Part shown: positions 7,324 through 12,959 of the stretch, one piece after another
How positions within the stretch are numbered: position 1 is the first letter of the stretch
Layout of the letters: each line of letters opens with the position of its first letter
Source of the DNA: AC-37 sp045805345
GTDB lineage: Bacteria; Actinomycetota; Thermoleophilia; Solirubrobacterales; Thermoleophilaceae
Direction: 5' to 3'
Length of the DNA: 21,985 nucleotides
NCBI GenBank assembly: GCA_045805345.1
Contig: JBJMLK010000115.1
Location: 1 to 21,985 of the forward strand
The notes under the pieces: model-generated
Told to the model about the DNA's origin: nothing
Database searches by the model: none
Seen by the model: the letters and a program-made list of their open reading frames with translations, nothing else
Made by a program: the position numbers and the translations under genes

Positions 7324-7329
7324 AGCGTA
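7324..7329 (-). promoter_or_regulatory. -10-like box for lgt
   Basis: Minus-strand TACGCT ends exactly 8 nt before the lgt GTG at 7315, fitting the TANNNT-N(6-11)-start pattern seen before other genes here. No -35 hexamer is apparent. Confidence 0.35.
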
Positions 7330-7367
7330 TACGGGAAAACCCCCATGGGAACGCTGGTGCTCCCCAC

Positions 7368-7373
7368 TAGAAT
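7368..7373 (+). promoter_or_regulatory. -10-like box for htpX
   Basis: TAGAAT, 8 nt before ATG 7382. The spacer TGAGGGCC contains a weak GAGGG, but if transcription starts 6-8 nt past the box the mRNA would begin at or beside the ATG. Confidence 0.4.
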
Positions 7374-7381
7374 TGAGGGCC

Positions 7382-8302
7382 ATGGCCCGCCAGCGCACAG
7401 TCTTCCCCCGAGACACCGGACTCCAGTTCCGGATGCTGTTCACGATGCTCCTGCTGGGGCTCGTCTACGTGGCCTTCGCGGCCGTGCTGCTGACGGCCGG
7501 GGCGGGCATCGGCGTGATGGTCGTCTTCATCGCCGGCCTGTCGCTCGCGCAGCTCTTCCTGTCGGACAAGCTCGCGCTGGCGGCGATGGGCGCGAAGGTC
7601 GTCTCGCCGCAGGAGGCACCCGGACTGCACGCGATGATCGAGCGGCTCTGCATCCAGGCCGACCTTCCCAAGCCGAGGATCGCGATCGCGGACAACCAGA
7701 TGCCCAACGCCTTCGCCATGGGGCGGTCGCAGAAGAGCGCCGTCGTGTGCGCGACCACCGGGATCATGGAGGCGCTCGAGCCCCACGAGCTCGAGGGCGT
7801 CATGGCGCACGAGCTCACGCACGTGAAGAACCGCGACGTGCTGATCATGACCATCGCGAGCTTCTTCGCCACGGTCGCGTCGATGATCACCCAGATCGGG
7901 TTCTGGTTCGGCGGCGGCTTCGGCGACGACGACGATGGCGCGCCGGCCTTCATCGTGATCCTGCTCGTGTCCTTCATCGTCTACATCGTGTCCTTCTTTC
8001 TGATGCTCGCGCTGTCGCGCTACCGCGAGTTCTCGGCGGACCGCGGCGCGGCACTGATCACCGGCCGCCCGAGCGCTCTCTCGTCGGCGCTCGTGAAGAT
8101 CGCCAACAACATGCAGCGGGTGCCCGACCAGGATCTGCGCACCGTCGGCAAGATGAACGCGTTCTTCATCGTCCCGACGAGCGTCAAGAAGTCCGTCGTC
8201 ACCCTGTTCATGTCGCACCCGCCGATGGAGAAGCGGATCGAGGCGCTCTCGCGCATCGAGGCGCAGCTCCAGTCGACCGGCGTGCCGGCCGTGGCCGCCT
8301 AG
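7382..8302 (+). CDS. htpX: Membrane zinc metalloprotease HtpX (M48 family)
   Basis: Membrane protease that degrades misfolded membrane proteins. The 306 residues contain a hydrophobic pair near the N-terminus (about 18-39 and 42-60), the zinc site HELTH at 143-147, two further hydrophobic segments (about 155-177 and 188-211), and the third zinc ligand in REFSAD (Glu216), with conserved RGAA and the late HPPMEKRI. An acidic GDDDDG loop separates the last two membrane segments. Length is typical. It is followed 30 bp later by pspAB, a pairing known in actinobacteria and archaea that ties HtpX to the PspA envelope-stress system; pspA itself is encoded about 1.5 kb downstream on the other strand. 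Confidence 0.93.
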   Translation: MARQRTVFPRDTGLQFRMLFTMLLLGLVYVAFAAVLLTAGAGIGVMVVFIAGLSLAQLFLSDKLALAAMGAKVVSPQEAPGLHAMIERLCIQADLPKPRIAIADNQMPNAFAMGRSQKSAVVCATTGIMEALEPHELEGVMAHELTHVKNRDVLIMTIASFFATVASMITQIGFWFGGGFGDDDDGAPAFIVILLVSFIVYIVSFFLMLALSRYREFSADRGAALITGRPSALSSALVKIANNMQRVPDQDLRTVGKMNAFFIVPTSVKKSVVTLFMSHPPMEKRIEALSRIEAQLQSTGVPAVAA

Positions 8303-8319
8303 GCCCGGCCCCGCCGCTC

Positions 8320-8325
8320 TAAGCT
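8320..8325 (+). promoter_or_regulatory. -10-like box before pspAB
   Basis: TAAGCT, 7 nt before GTG 8333, in the 30-bp htpX-pspAB gap. It could give pspAB its own leaderless transcript besides read-through from htpX. No -35 is seen and no Shine-Dalgarno sequence precedes the GTG. Confidence 0.35.
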
Positions 8326-8332
8326 CCACCGC

Positions 8333-8905
8333 GTGGGATTCCTGGACGCGCTCCTGGGCGGGCGCAGGAAGCTGAAGACGCCGGCGCCCGACCGCCTGTT
8401 CGCCATGACGACGGCTCAGATCACGATGGAGACGTCCCTTGACCTGAAGCACAGGAACGTGGCCGGGATCGTCTTCCAGCCGCTCGCCACCGCGGACTTC
8501 AAGGGCATCCTGACCGACGTCGAGGAGCTCCTGCGCGGAGCGGCCGAGGACACCGGCACGAAGGTCGACAGCGCCGACGACCAGTTCGGCTACCGCTGGA
8601 TGATCCTCCACGACGACGACTTCGAGGACCTGGTCGTGTCGGTGAACGTCATCTCGAGCCAGCTCGAGGCCGGTGGCTACGGCGACCGCATCCTGGCGGC
8701 GGTGTTCGCGTTCGACGAGGGCGGGCGCCCGATCTACTTCATCTACAACTTCAAGCGCGGGAAGTACTACCCCTTCGTCCCCGCGCCAGGCGAGCGCCAG
8801 CGCAACAACGAGCGCGAGTTCCAGCTGAAGGCCGCCCTGGAGCGCGAGCTGCCGCTCGAGGAAGAGGTCGAGCGCTGGTTCCCCCTCTGGGAGATCCCCC
8901 TGTAG
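8333..8905 (+). CDS. pspAB: PspA-associated protein PspAB
   Basis: A 190-residue soluble alpha/beta protein beginning MGFLDALLGGRRKLKTPAPDRLFAMTTAQITME, with a central HDDDFEDLVVSVNVIS segment and a C-terminal YFIYNFKRGKYYPFVP...LPLEEEVERWFPLWEIPL. This pattern and the position directly behind htpX match the PspAB family, named for association with PspA in actinobacteria and archaea. Its biochemical activity is not established as far as I know. No membrane segment or signal peptide is present. GTG 8333 is taken as start because residues from there match the family's usual N-terminus and a TAAGCT box precedes it. Confidence 0.85.
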   Translation: MGFLDALLGGRRKLKTPAPDRLFAMTTAQITMETSLDLKHRNVAGIVFQPLATADFKGILTDVEELLRGAAEDTGTKVDSADDQFGYRWMILHDDDFEDLVVSVNVISSQLEAGGYGDRILAAVFAFDEGGRPIYFIYNFKRGKYYPFVPAPGERQRNNEREFQLKAALERELPLEEEVERWFPLWEIPL

Positions 8906-8911
8906 CTGCGC

Positions 8912-8925
8912 CCCGCTCGAGCGGG
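8912..8925. terminator. Palindrome after pspAB, possible terminator
   Basis: CCCGCTCGAGCGGG, perfectly self-complementary, starts 6 nt after the pspAB stop. As RNA it would fold as a 5-bp stem with a TCGA loop. There is no U-run, so termination is only suggested by position. Confidence 0.35.
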
Positions 8926-8980
8926 CACGGCGCCCGCGGCGTCGCCCGTTCGGCAATCACGGGCTGGGACCGACCGGATC

Positions 8981-9007
8981 GGCATTGACTCGTCACTTAA
9001 CCGCGCT
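8981..9007 (+). repeat. Copy A of a 27-bp element shared with 18056-18082
   Basis: This stretch matches the reverse complement of 18056-18082 at 26 of 27 positions; the single difference is at 8985. It contains the -35 hexamer and spacer of the promoter here. At the other copy it lies upstream of the secreted-protein gene and points the same way relative to transcription. Confidence 0.7.
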
Positions 9008-9012
9008 ATAGG
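8985..9012 (+). promoter_or_regulatory. Sigma-70-type promoter in the psp intergenic region
   Basis: TTGACT (8985-8990), 16-bp spacer, TATAGG (9007-9012): the clearest -35/-10 pair in the window. Transcription would start near 9019 and run into the structured region without entering a recognisable gene. An inverted repeat covers the spacer, the -10 and the start region, so binding there would block the polymerase. Confidence 0.5.
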
Positions 9013-9026
9013 CCGGTTAAGTGACG
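8991..9026. repeat. 13-bp perfect inverted repeat over a promoter (operator candidate)
   Basis: Arms CGTCACTTAACCG (8991-9003) and CGGTTAAGTGACG (9014-9026), separated by 10 nt that contain the -10 box. The left arm is part of a 27-bp element found again in inverted orientation at 18056-18082, so the arm is the likely recognition unit of a DNA-binding protein. Confidence 0.6.
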
Positions 9027-9104
9027 ACTCGTCGCGAAGCGGGGCCCCGCGAGCAAAAAAGGCGTGCACCGCACACGCTCCACCCGCGGGTGGCGGAGTG
9101 TCGT

Positions 9105-9152
9105 CGTTCCCCTTCCGACGACGCTACGCAGGTTGGAGACGGAAGGGGAACG
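9105..9152. repeat. 13-bp inverted repeat with 22-nt loop
   Basis: Arms CGTTCCCCTTCCG (9105-9117) and CGGAAGGGGAACG (9140-9152) pair perfectly, and a few more pairs extend outward with one mismatch. As RNA it would be a strong hairpin. An ATG follows the right arm at 9153, but its 65-codon plus-strand frame has codon use unlike the genes here. Confidence 0.6.
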
Positions 9153-9188
9153 ATGACCTCCGACAGGCCCCGCGGTCAACCACGAAGC

Positions 9189-9240
9189 AAAAGTAGGTGC
9201 GTGCCGACGCGCAGCGGGGGGCTGCCGCGCGCCGGCACGC
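9189..9240 (-). terminator. Strong terminator-like hairpin on the minus strand
   Basis: Arms 9199-9215 and 9221-9240 give 16 pairs (GCGTGCCG, CGCG and CAGC blocks with one mismatch and a 3-nt bulge) around a 5-nt loop. On the minus strand the stem is followed after 6 nt by TTTT (9192-9189). It lies just past the stop of the 19-codon frame at 9248 and would end a minus-strand transcript, either from pspA-pspAA or from a local promoter. Confidence 0.55.
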
Positions 9241-9247
9241 TATGGAA

Positions 9248-9307
9248 CTACTGCCCCAGCACCACCTCGAGCTTGCGAGCGCTCTTGACCGTCTCCTTGT
9301 GGTCCAT
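9248..9307 (-). CDS. Possible 19-residue small protein downstream of pspAA
   Basis: ATG 9307 opens MDHKETVKSARKLEVVLGQ, then TAG. Of the 18 codons after the start, 17 end in G or C, matching real genes here, whereas the overlapping plus-strand frame is rich in TTG, CTA and TTA codons. A terminator hairpin follows directly. It lies about 170 nt past pspAA on the same strand, so it could be a last small gene of the psp transcript or the coding part of a separate small RNA. No Shine-Dalgarno sequence is visible before the ATG, and I do not recognise the peptide. Confidence 0.3.
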   Translation of the reverse strand: MDHKETVKSARKLEVVLGQ

Positions 9308-9417
9308 CGGCCCGTTACCGCGGGGGCGAGTGTTGGTCCGAGGGTCCTGAGGCGAGCACGCGTCCGCGTACCCGGGCGTGTTACGCCGGGGTTCTGTCGG
9401 TTGGTGTTGTTTGGGGT

Positions 9418-9450
9418 CGTGTCCCATACCCCACAGCGTTCCGGGACACG
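9418..9450. repeat. 8-bp inverted repeat past the pspAA stop
   Basis: Arms CGTGTCCC (9418-9425) and GGGACACG (9443-9450) with a 17-nt loop. The right arm also belongs to a shorter dyad GGGAC-AC-GTCCC (9443-9454). It lies about 30 nt past the pspAA stop and could be an RNA hairpin or a binding site. Confidence 0.4.
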
Positions 9451-9478
9451 TCCCGCCTAAACCGCCTGCAACGAACCT

Positions 9479-9775
9479 TTACACGGAGGCTGCGCCGTCG
9501 TCGGGAATCAGGCCCTCGCCGGTGAACTCGGCCTTCGCCTCGTCGAACGAGAGATCGCGCGGCGGGATGATCACCTGCGACACCACCAGCTCCTCGTCGT
9601 CCACCGGGGCTCCGCCTTCGGTGACCATCTGGAGCATCTGGCCGAACAGCTCGTGGAAGCGGCCCTCGTCGCCGGCCTCCACGGCGGCGACAGCCTCGTT
9701 GTCGAGCTCGTTGAGCTTGGCGGCCACGTCCTCCGGCAGCTCGTACTGACCCTCCCCGGCGATTCGGACTATCAC
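9479..9775 (-). CDS. pspAA: PspA-associated protein PspAA
   Basis: A 98-residue protein beginning MIVRIAGEGQYELPEDVAAKLNELDNEAVAAVEAGDEGRF and ending with an acidic PDDGAASV tail. The start and the helical region that follows match the PspAA domain, a small partner encoded next to PspA in actinobacteria and archaea and thought to act with it at the membrane. GTG 9775 overlaps the pspA stop as GTGA, so the pair is translationally coupled. No membrane segment is present. Confidence 0.85.
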   Translation of the reverse strand: MIVRIAGEGQYELPEDVAAKLNELDNEAVAAVEAGDEGRFHELFGQMLQMVTEGGAPVDDEELVVSQVIIPPRDLSFDEAKAEFTGEGLIPDDGAASV

Positions 9776-10563
9776 TGGCCACCGCCCTGCTGCGGCTGCT
9801 CCGGCGGGGCCTGACCCTCCTCGAGCGCGGGCGCGTCGCCGCCGCCCGAGCCGGGCCCGAGCTCGGCCTTCATGGCCGCCAGCTCGGAGTCGACCTGCGT
9901 GCCGGCCGAGAGCTGCGACAGCTCGCGGTCGATGTCGTCGTTGCCGCCCGAGCCCAACGCCGTGATGTCCTCGAAGGCGCCGGCCTTCTCCAGCTCCTCG
10001 ACGGCGCCGGCGCGCGCCTTCATGTTCTCGGTCTTGTCCTCGGCGCGCTGTATCGCCAGGCCGAGGTCGGCCATCTGCTCGCCCACGCCGTTGGCCGCCT
10101 CGGAGATCCGCACCTGTGCCTCGGCCGCGGAGTACTGGGCCTTGATGACCTCCTTCTTGGTGCGGAAGGTCTCGATCTTGGCCTTCATCTTCTTCTCGTT
10201 CTCGATCAGCTGGGTCTGCTGGCTCTCCAGCTCCGCGATCTGCGTGTCGAGCGACTGCAGCTCGTTCTGGGCGAGCGCCTTGCGCTCGAGCGCTGTGCGC
10301 GCGAGGTCCTCGCGCCCGGCGGCCAGCGCCTGGCGGGCCTGGGTGTCGAGCTTCGCGACGCTCTGCTCGAGCTTGCCCGACTGCATCTGGAGCCGCTTCT
10401 TCGACGTGACGACGTCGGCGATCCCCTTCTTCACGTTCTGCAGCAGCTCGACCTGCTTCTGGTAGCCGTAGTCGAGCGTCTCGCCAGGATCCTCGGCGCG
10501 ATCGAGCAGCTTGGACACCTTCGCCTTGATTACGGTGGACATGCGACCCGCGAGGCCTGGCAT
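9772..10563 (-). CDS. pspA: Phage shock protein A (PspA/IM30 family)
   Basis: Peripheral membrane-remodelling coiled-coil protein that stabilises the stressed cytoplasmic membrane. Its 263 residues are almost entirely predicted helix: the family N-terminus MSTVIKAKVSKLLDRAEDPGETLDYGY follows a 7-residue extension, long heptad-rich stretches fill about residues 30-200, and a Gly/Pro/Glu-rich tail (GSGGGDAPALEEGQAPPEQPQQGGGQ region) ends the protein. ATG 10563 is chosen because AGGAGG lies 5 nt upstream; ATG 10542 would also give a family-like start. A TAGTCT -10 box lies about 45 nt upstream, giving a normal leader. Coupled to pspAA and convergent with htpX-pspAB, so all four likely serve one envelope-stress response. 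Confidence 0.93.
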   Translation of the reverse strand: MPGLAGRMSTVIKAKVSKLLDRAEDPGETLDYGYQKQVELLQNVKKGIADVVTSKKRLQMQSGKLEQSVAKLDTQARQALAAGREDLARTALERKALAQNELQSLDTQIAELESQQTQLIENEKKMKAKIETFRTKKEVIKAQYSAAEAQVRISEAANGVGEQMADLGLAIQRAEDKTENMKARAGAVEELEKAGAFEDITALGSGGNDDIDRELSQLSAGTQVDSELAAMKAELGPGSGGGDAPALEEGQAPPEQPQQGGGQ

Positions 10564-10606
10564 GGCCGCCTCCTTCGTCTTCGAGTTCGTGGGCTGGGCG
10601 ACTCTT

Positions 10607-10612
10607 AGACTA
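10607..10612 (-). promoter_or_regulatory. -10-like box for pspA
   Basis: TAGTCT on the minus strand; transcription from it would leave a leader of about 37 nt that includes the AGGAGG ribosome site. No clear -35 is seen, so an alternative sigma factor or activator is possible. Confidence 0.35.
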
Positions 10613-10666
10613 CCCGCCGCTGACCCCCAGCCGGCTCCTCACCAGCGACCGCTCGACCGCGGCTCG

Positions 10667-11515
10667 TCAGGCGCCTCGAGCTGGTCGAGGCGTGGGAGGC
10701 GCAGCTCCTGCCTTCCCGCTAGCGCTCGCAGCCGCGAGCTGCCGCCGGTCCTCGGCGGCCCCGGCGCGGAAGAAGAAGAACGTGAGCGCCGACATCATCA
10801 CCACGATGTCGACCATCAGCATCAGCCCGCCGGCCAGCTGCTGATCGGTGAGCGGCGAGAGGCCGTGCGACCCGCCGCGCTCGGCGTAGAAGTCGTACGC
10901 GGGATGACGCGAGATCAGCAGCCCCATCCCCACGAACATCGCCAGCACGCGCGCGCCGAGGATGTAGCCGGCCTTCCACAGCTCGCCGGGCATCGGACGC
11001 CGGTTGGGCTCGATCGCCGGCCACCACACGAGCAGCGCCCCCAGCAGGAACATCTGGTGCTGGACGCCGTGCACCCACTCGTTGCGCAGTGCGGCCTCCA
11101 TCGCGAAGGCGAAGTGCCACGTGTAGAGGATCAGCACGTAGACCGACAGCGCCACCAGCGGCCGTCGCAGCCAGCGGAACGCCGCGCGCAGCCGGCGCCG
11201 GCGCGCGAGCTTCACGAGCAGCGGCTTGGGCAGCAGGAAATAGAGCACCGGGCTGCGGACGCCGGCCAGCAGAAACGGCGCCGCGAGGTCGGCGATCAGG
11301 AGGTGCTGCCCCATGTGCGCCACGAGCAGGTCGTCCGCCAGCGGGTCGAGCGGCCCGAGCAGCCCGACCGCGATCATCGCGACGCCCACGTACCAGCACA
11401 CGCGCTGCCCGCGCGGGACCACGTATCCGCGCCGGCCGAGCACCCGCACGGCGCGCGTGTACAGGCCGAGCAGGAGCACGACCAGGACCAGCCCCGCGGG
11501 GTCGAGCGAGATCAC
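10667..11515 (-). CDS. ctaG: CtaG-family cytochrome c oxidase assembly protein
   Basis: A 282-residue polytopic membrane protein with about seven hydrophobic segments. Family-type features are the histidine pair region LLVAHMGQHLLIADLAAPFLL, the central TWHFAFAMEAALRNEWVHGVQHQMFL with several conserved His, the PxxxGELWKAGYILGAR loop, and DQQLAGGLMLMVDIVV near the C-terminus. These match the caa3-type CtaG family, which aids copper delivery or assembly of cytochrome c oxidase. No oxidase genes are in the window. Start GTG 11515 is preceded at 6 nt by CACAAT and lacks a Shine-Dalgarno sequence, so it is probably leaderless. The stop overlaps a hairpin. Confidence 0.85.
   Translation of the reverse strand: MISLDPAGLVLVVLLLGLYTRAVRVLGRRGYVVPRGQRVCWYVGVAMIAVGLLGPLDPLADDLLVAHMGQHLLIADLAAPFLLAGVRSPVLYFLLPKPLLVKLARRRRLRAAFRWLRRPLVALSVYVLILYTWHFAFAMEAALRNEWVHGVQHQMFLLGALLVWWPAIEPNRRPMPGELWKAGYILGARVLAMFVGMGLLISRHPAYDFYAERGGSHGLSPLTDQQLAGGLMLMVDIVVMMSALTFFFFRAGAAEDRRQLAAASASGKAGAAPPTPRPARGA
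10672..10692 (-). terminator. Hairpin at the 3' end of ctaG
   Basis: Arms CGCCTCGA (10672-10679) and TCGAGGCG (10685-10692) pair perfectly around 5 nt, lying in the last codons of ctaG just before the TGA at 10667. No U-run follows, so this is a possible terminator only. Confidence 0.35.
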
Positions 11516-11521
11516 CGCTGA

Positions 11522-11527
11522 ATTGTG
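11522..11527 (-). promoter_or_regulatory. -10-like box for ctaG
   Basis: Minus-strand CACAAT ends 6 nt before GTG 11515, close enough for transcription to start at the GTG itself. It follows a terminator-like hairpin at the end of the upstream gene, which supports a separate ctaG transcript. Confidence 0.4.
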
Positions 11528-11532
11528 ACGCG

Positions 11533-11548
11533 GCCGGCTTCCGCCGGC
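11533..11548. terminator. Hairpin between the acyl-CoA dehydrogenase gene and ctaG
   Basis: GCCGGC (11533-11538), loop TTCC, GCCGGC (11543-11548), with further pairing between flanking GCGG/CCGC blocks. It starts 10 nt past the dehydrogenase stop on the minus strand and lies just upstream of the ctaG -10 box. No U-run is seen. Confidence 0.45.
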
Positions 11549-11557
11549 GCGGCCGCG

Positions 11558-12829
11558 CTACGCCGCGACGGGCTCGCCCGGCGAGGTGCCCGGCGCCTGC
11601 TCGAGGACCTCCTGGGCGGTCTTGAGCCTCTCCTGGTACTCGCGCCTCTGCATGCGCGAGATGACCAGCCGCTGCACCTGGGCGGTGCCCTCGAAGATCT
11701 GGAAGATCTTCGCGTCGCGGAACCACTTCTCGAGCGGGCACTCGGTGGTCTGCGCGTACTCGCCGACCAGGTCCATCAGCGTCGTGGTCGCCCACATCGA
11801 GACGTCGCCGGCCTTGAGCTTGGACATCGAGCCCTGGCCGCCGGTCATCGGGATGCCCGCGCGGCCCATCCAGGCGGCGCGCTGCACCAGCAGCCGGGCG
11901 GCCTCGATCTCGGTCGCGACGTCGGCCAGGACCTGCTGGTAGCGCTGGAGCTCCAGGACCGGCTTGCCGTCCTCGGTCTTGTCCTCGAGGTACTCGAGCG
12001 TCCACTCGTAGGCGGCGCGCGCGATGCCGAGGGCGCCCGCGCCGACGAGCGGCCGGGTCATCTCGAACGTGGCGAGCGCGCCCGACGCGCGGCCGGTGCT
12101 CTCGCCCGAGCGCGCGCGCTCGAGCTTCTTCTCGAGCTTGTCGAGGCCGCCGAGCAGGTTGTCCATCGGGACCCGGCAGTCCTCGAAGACGACCTCGGCG
12201 GTCTGCGACGCGCGGATGCCGAGCTTGTCCTCCTTCTTGCCCTGCGAGATCCCGGGCGTGTCCTTCTGGACCACGAACGTGGCCTGGCCGCGGTGGCCGA
12301 GCTTCGGGTCGACGGTCGCGACCACGACCGTGACGTCGGCGATGCCGCCGTTCGAGATGAAGATCTTCGTGCCGTTGAGGACCCACTCGTCGCCGTCGCG
12401 GACGGCGGTGGTGCGCAGCGAGGCGACGTCCGAGCCGGCGCCCGCCTCGGTCACGGCGTAGGCGCCGAGCTTGATGTCGTCACCCACGCCCATGCACTCG
12501 GGGACCCACTTGCCGATCTGCTCGGGCGTGCCGGAGGACGCGATGCCGGCCGCGGCGAGCGACGAGGCGTTCACGGCGAGCGCGAGGCCGGCGCAGCCCC
12601 AGTTCAGCTCCTCCTGGTAGATGATCCCGTTCATGCCGTCGGCGTCCGACGCCATCGTCTGAAGCCAGTCGAGCCCGCTGAGCTTCCACTTGCGCGCCTC
12701 GCGGATCACGTCCCACGGGACCTCCTGCGTGCGGTCGTACTGGGCGGCCACGGGTCGCATGACCTCGACCGCGAAGCGGTGGCACAGGTCGCGCCACTCG
12801 TTCTGCTCATCACTCAGGCGAAAGTCCAC
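11558..12829 (-). CDS. Acyl-CoA dehydrogenase
   Basis: FAD-dependent acyl-CoA dehydrogenase (first step of beta-oxidation or of branched-chain acyl-CoA degradation). The 423 residues show the N-terminal helical domain (MDFRLSDEQNEWRDLCHRF), the FAD/substrate strand AVTEAGAGSDVASLRTTA, WVLNGTKIFISNGG, and the C-terminal FQIFEGTAQVQRLVISR, whose Glu is the catalytic base in this family. GTG 12829 is preceded by GGAGG with 8-nt spacing. Upstream, two matching GACYGNNCRGTC palindromes point to control by a TetR-type repressor, as is common for fatty-acid genes. Substrate chain length cannot be read from the sequence. Confidence 0.93.
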   Translation of the reverse strand: MDFRLSDEQNEWRDLCHRFAVEVMRPVAAQYDRTQEVPWDVIREARKWKLSGLDWLQTMASDADGMNGIIYQEELNWGCAGLALAVNASSLAAAGIASSGTPEQIGKWVPECMGVGDDIKLGAYAVTEAGAGSDVASLRTTAVRDGDEWVLNGTKIFISNGGIADVTVVVATVDPKLGHRGQATFVVQKDTPGISQGKKEDKLGIRASQTAEVVFEDCRVPMDNLLGGLDKLEKKLERARSGESTGRASGALATFEMTRPLVGAGALGIARAAYEWTLEYLEDKTEDGKPVLELQRYQQVLADVATEIEAARLLVQRAAWMGRAGIPMTGGQGSMSKLKAGDVSMWATTTLMDLVGEYAQTTECPLEKWFRDAKIFQIFEGTAQVQRLVISRMQRREYQERLKTAQEVLEQAPGTSPGEPVAA

Positions 12830-12864
12830 CGCTGAAGCCTCCGTATCCGCGTCTCACATCGGTT

Positions 12865-12876
12865 GACTGACCAGTC
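12865..12876. promoter_or_regulatory. Operator candidate 1 (TetR-type palindrome)
   Basis: GACTGACCAGTC, extended to a 16-bp dyad TTGACTG-AC-CAGTCAA (12863-12878). It lies 35 bp upstream of the acyl-CoA dehydrogenase GTG. Each strand of the dyad also reads TTGACT, which could serve as a -35. Confidence 0.5.
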
Positions 12877-12905
12877 AATCCATTACCCAGGATACAAGCC
12901 CTGCC

Positions 12906-12917
12906 GACCGTTCGGTC
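12906..12917. promoter_or_regulatory. Operator candidate 2 (TetR-type palindrome)
   Basis: GACCGTTCGGTC fits the same GACYGNNCRGTC form as operator candidate 1, with centres 41 bp apart (about four helical turns). It sits between that site and the CWB2 lipoprotein gene, so it could affect either direction. Confidence 0.45.
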
Positions 12918-12945
12918 AGTTAGCGCGGGCAGCCGCTCCTGTCGA

Positions 12946-12951
12946 TATCGT
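12946..12951 (+). promoter_or_regulatory. -10-like box for the CWB2 lipoprotein gene
   Basis: TATCGT, 8 nt before GTG 12960; same spacing as several other genes here and no Shine-Dalgarno sequence. Confidence 0.4.
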
Positions 12952-12959
12952 GGCCCGCC

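Larger units (their letters stand above)
8906..9478. other. Gene-poor region between the convergent psp gene pairs
   Basis: About 570 bp between the ends of pspAB and pspAA with no ordinary protein gene. It holds, in order, a short palindrome after pspAB, a good promoter overlapped by a 13-bp inverted repeat, a GGGGCCCC core, a CCACCCGCGGGTGG palindrome near 9081-9094, a 13-bp stem with a 22-nt loop, a long terminator-like hairpin, a minus-strand 19-codon frame, and an 8-bp inverted repeat. I looked for tRNA, tmRNA, RNase P and SRP signatures and found none. The density of structure suggests one or two small RNAs or a small-protein transcript. Confidence 0.5.

Noticed and set aside
6045..7367. 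440-codon minus-strand frame over lgt and the small membrane protein
   Set aside because: Shadow frame, Arg/Pro-rich, with no domain. Only its internal ATG 6467 is of interest because of the ribosome site.
9153..9350. 65-codon plus-strand frame with a good ribosome site
   Set aside because: Codon use (many TTG, CTA, TTA, AGT, CGA) does not fit this genome, and it is antisense to a frame with normal codons.
8906..9478. tmRNA, RNase P RNA, SRP RNA or tRNA in the psp spacer
   Set aside because: No T-loop GGTTCRA-CCA 3' end, no RNase P or SRP core sequence and no cloverleaf could be found by reading both strands.
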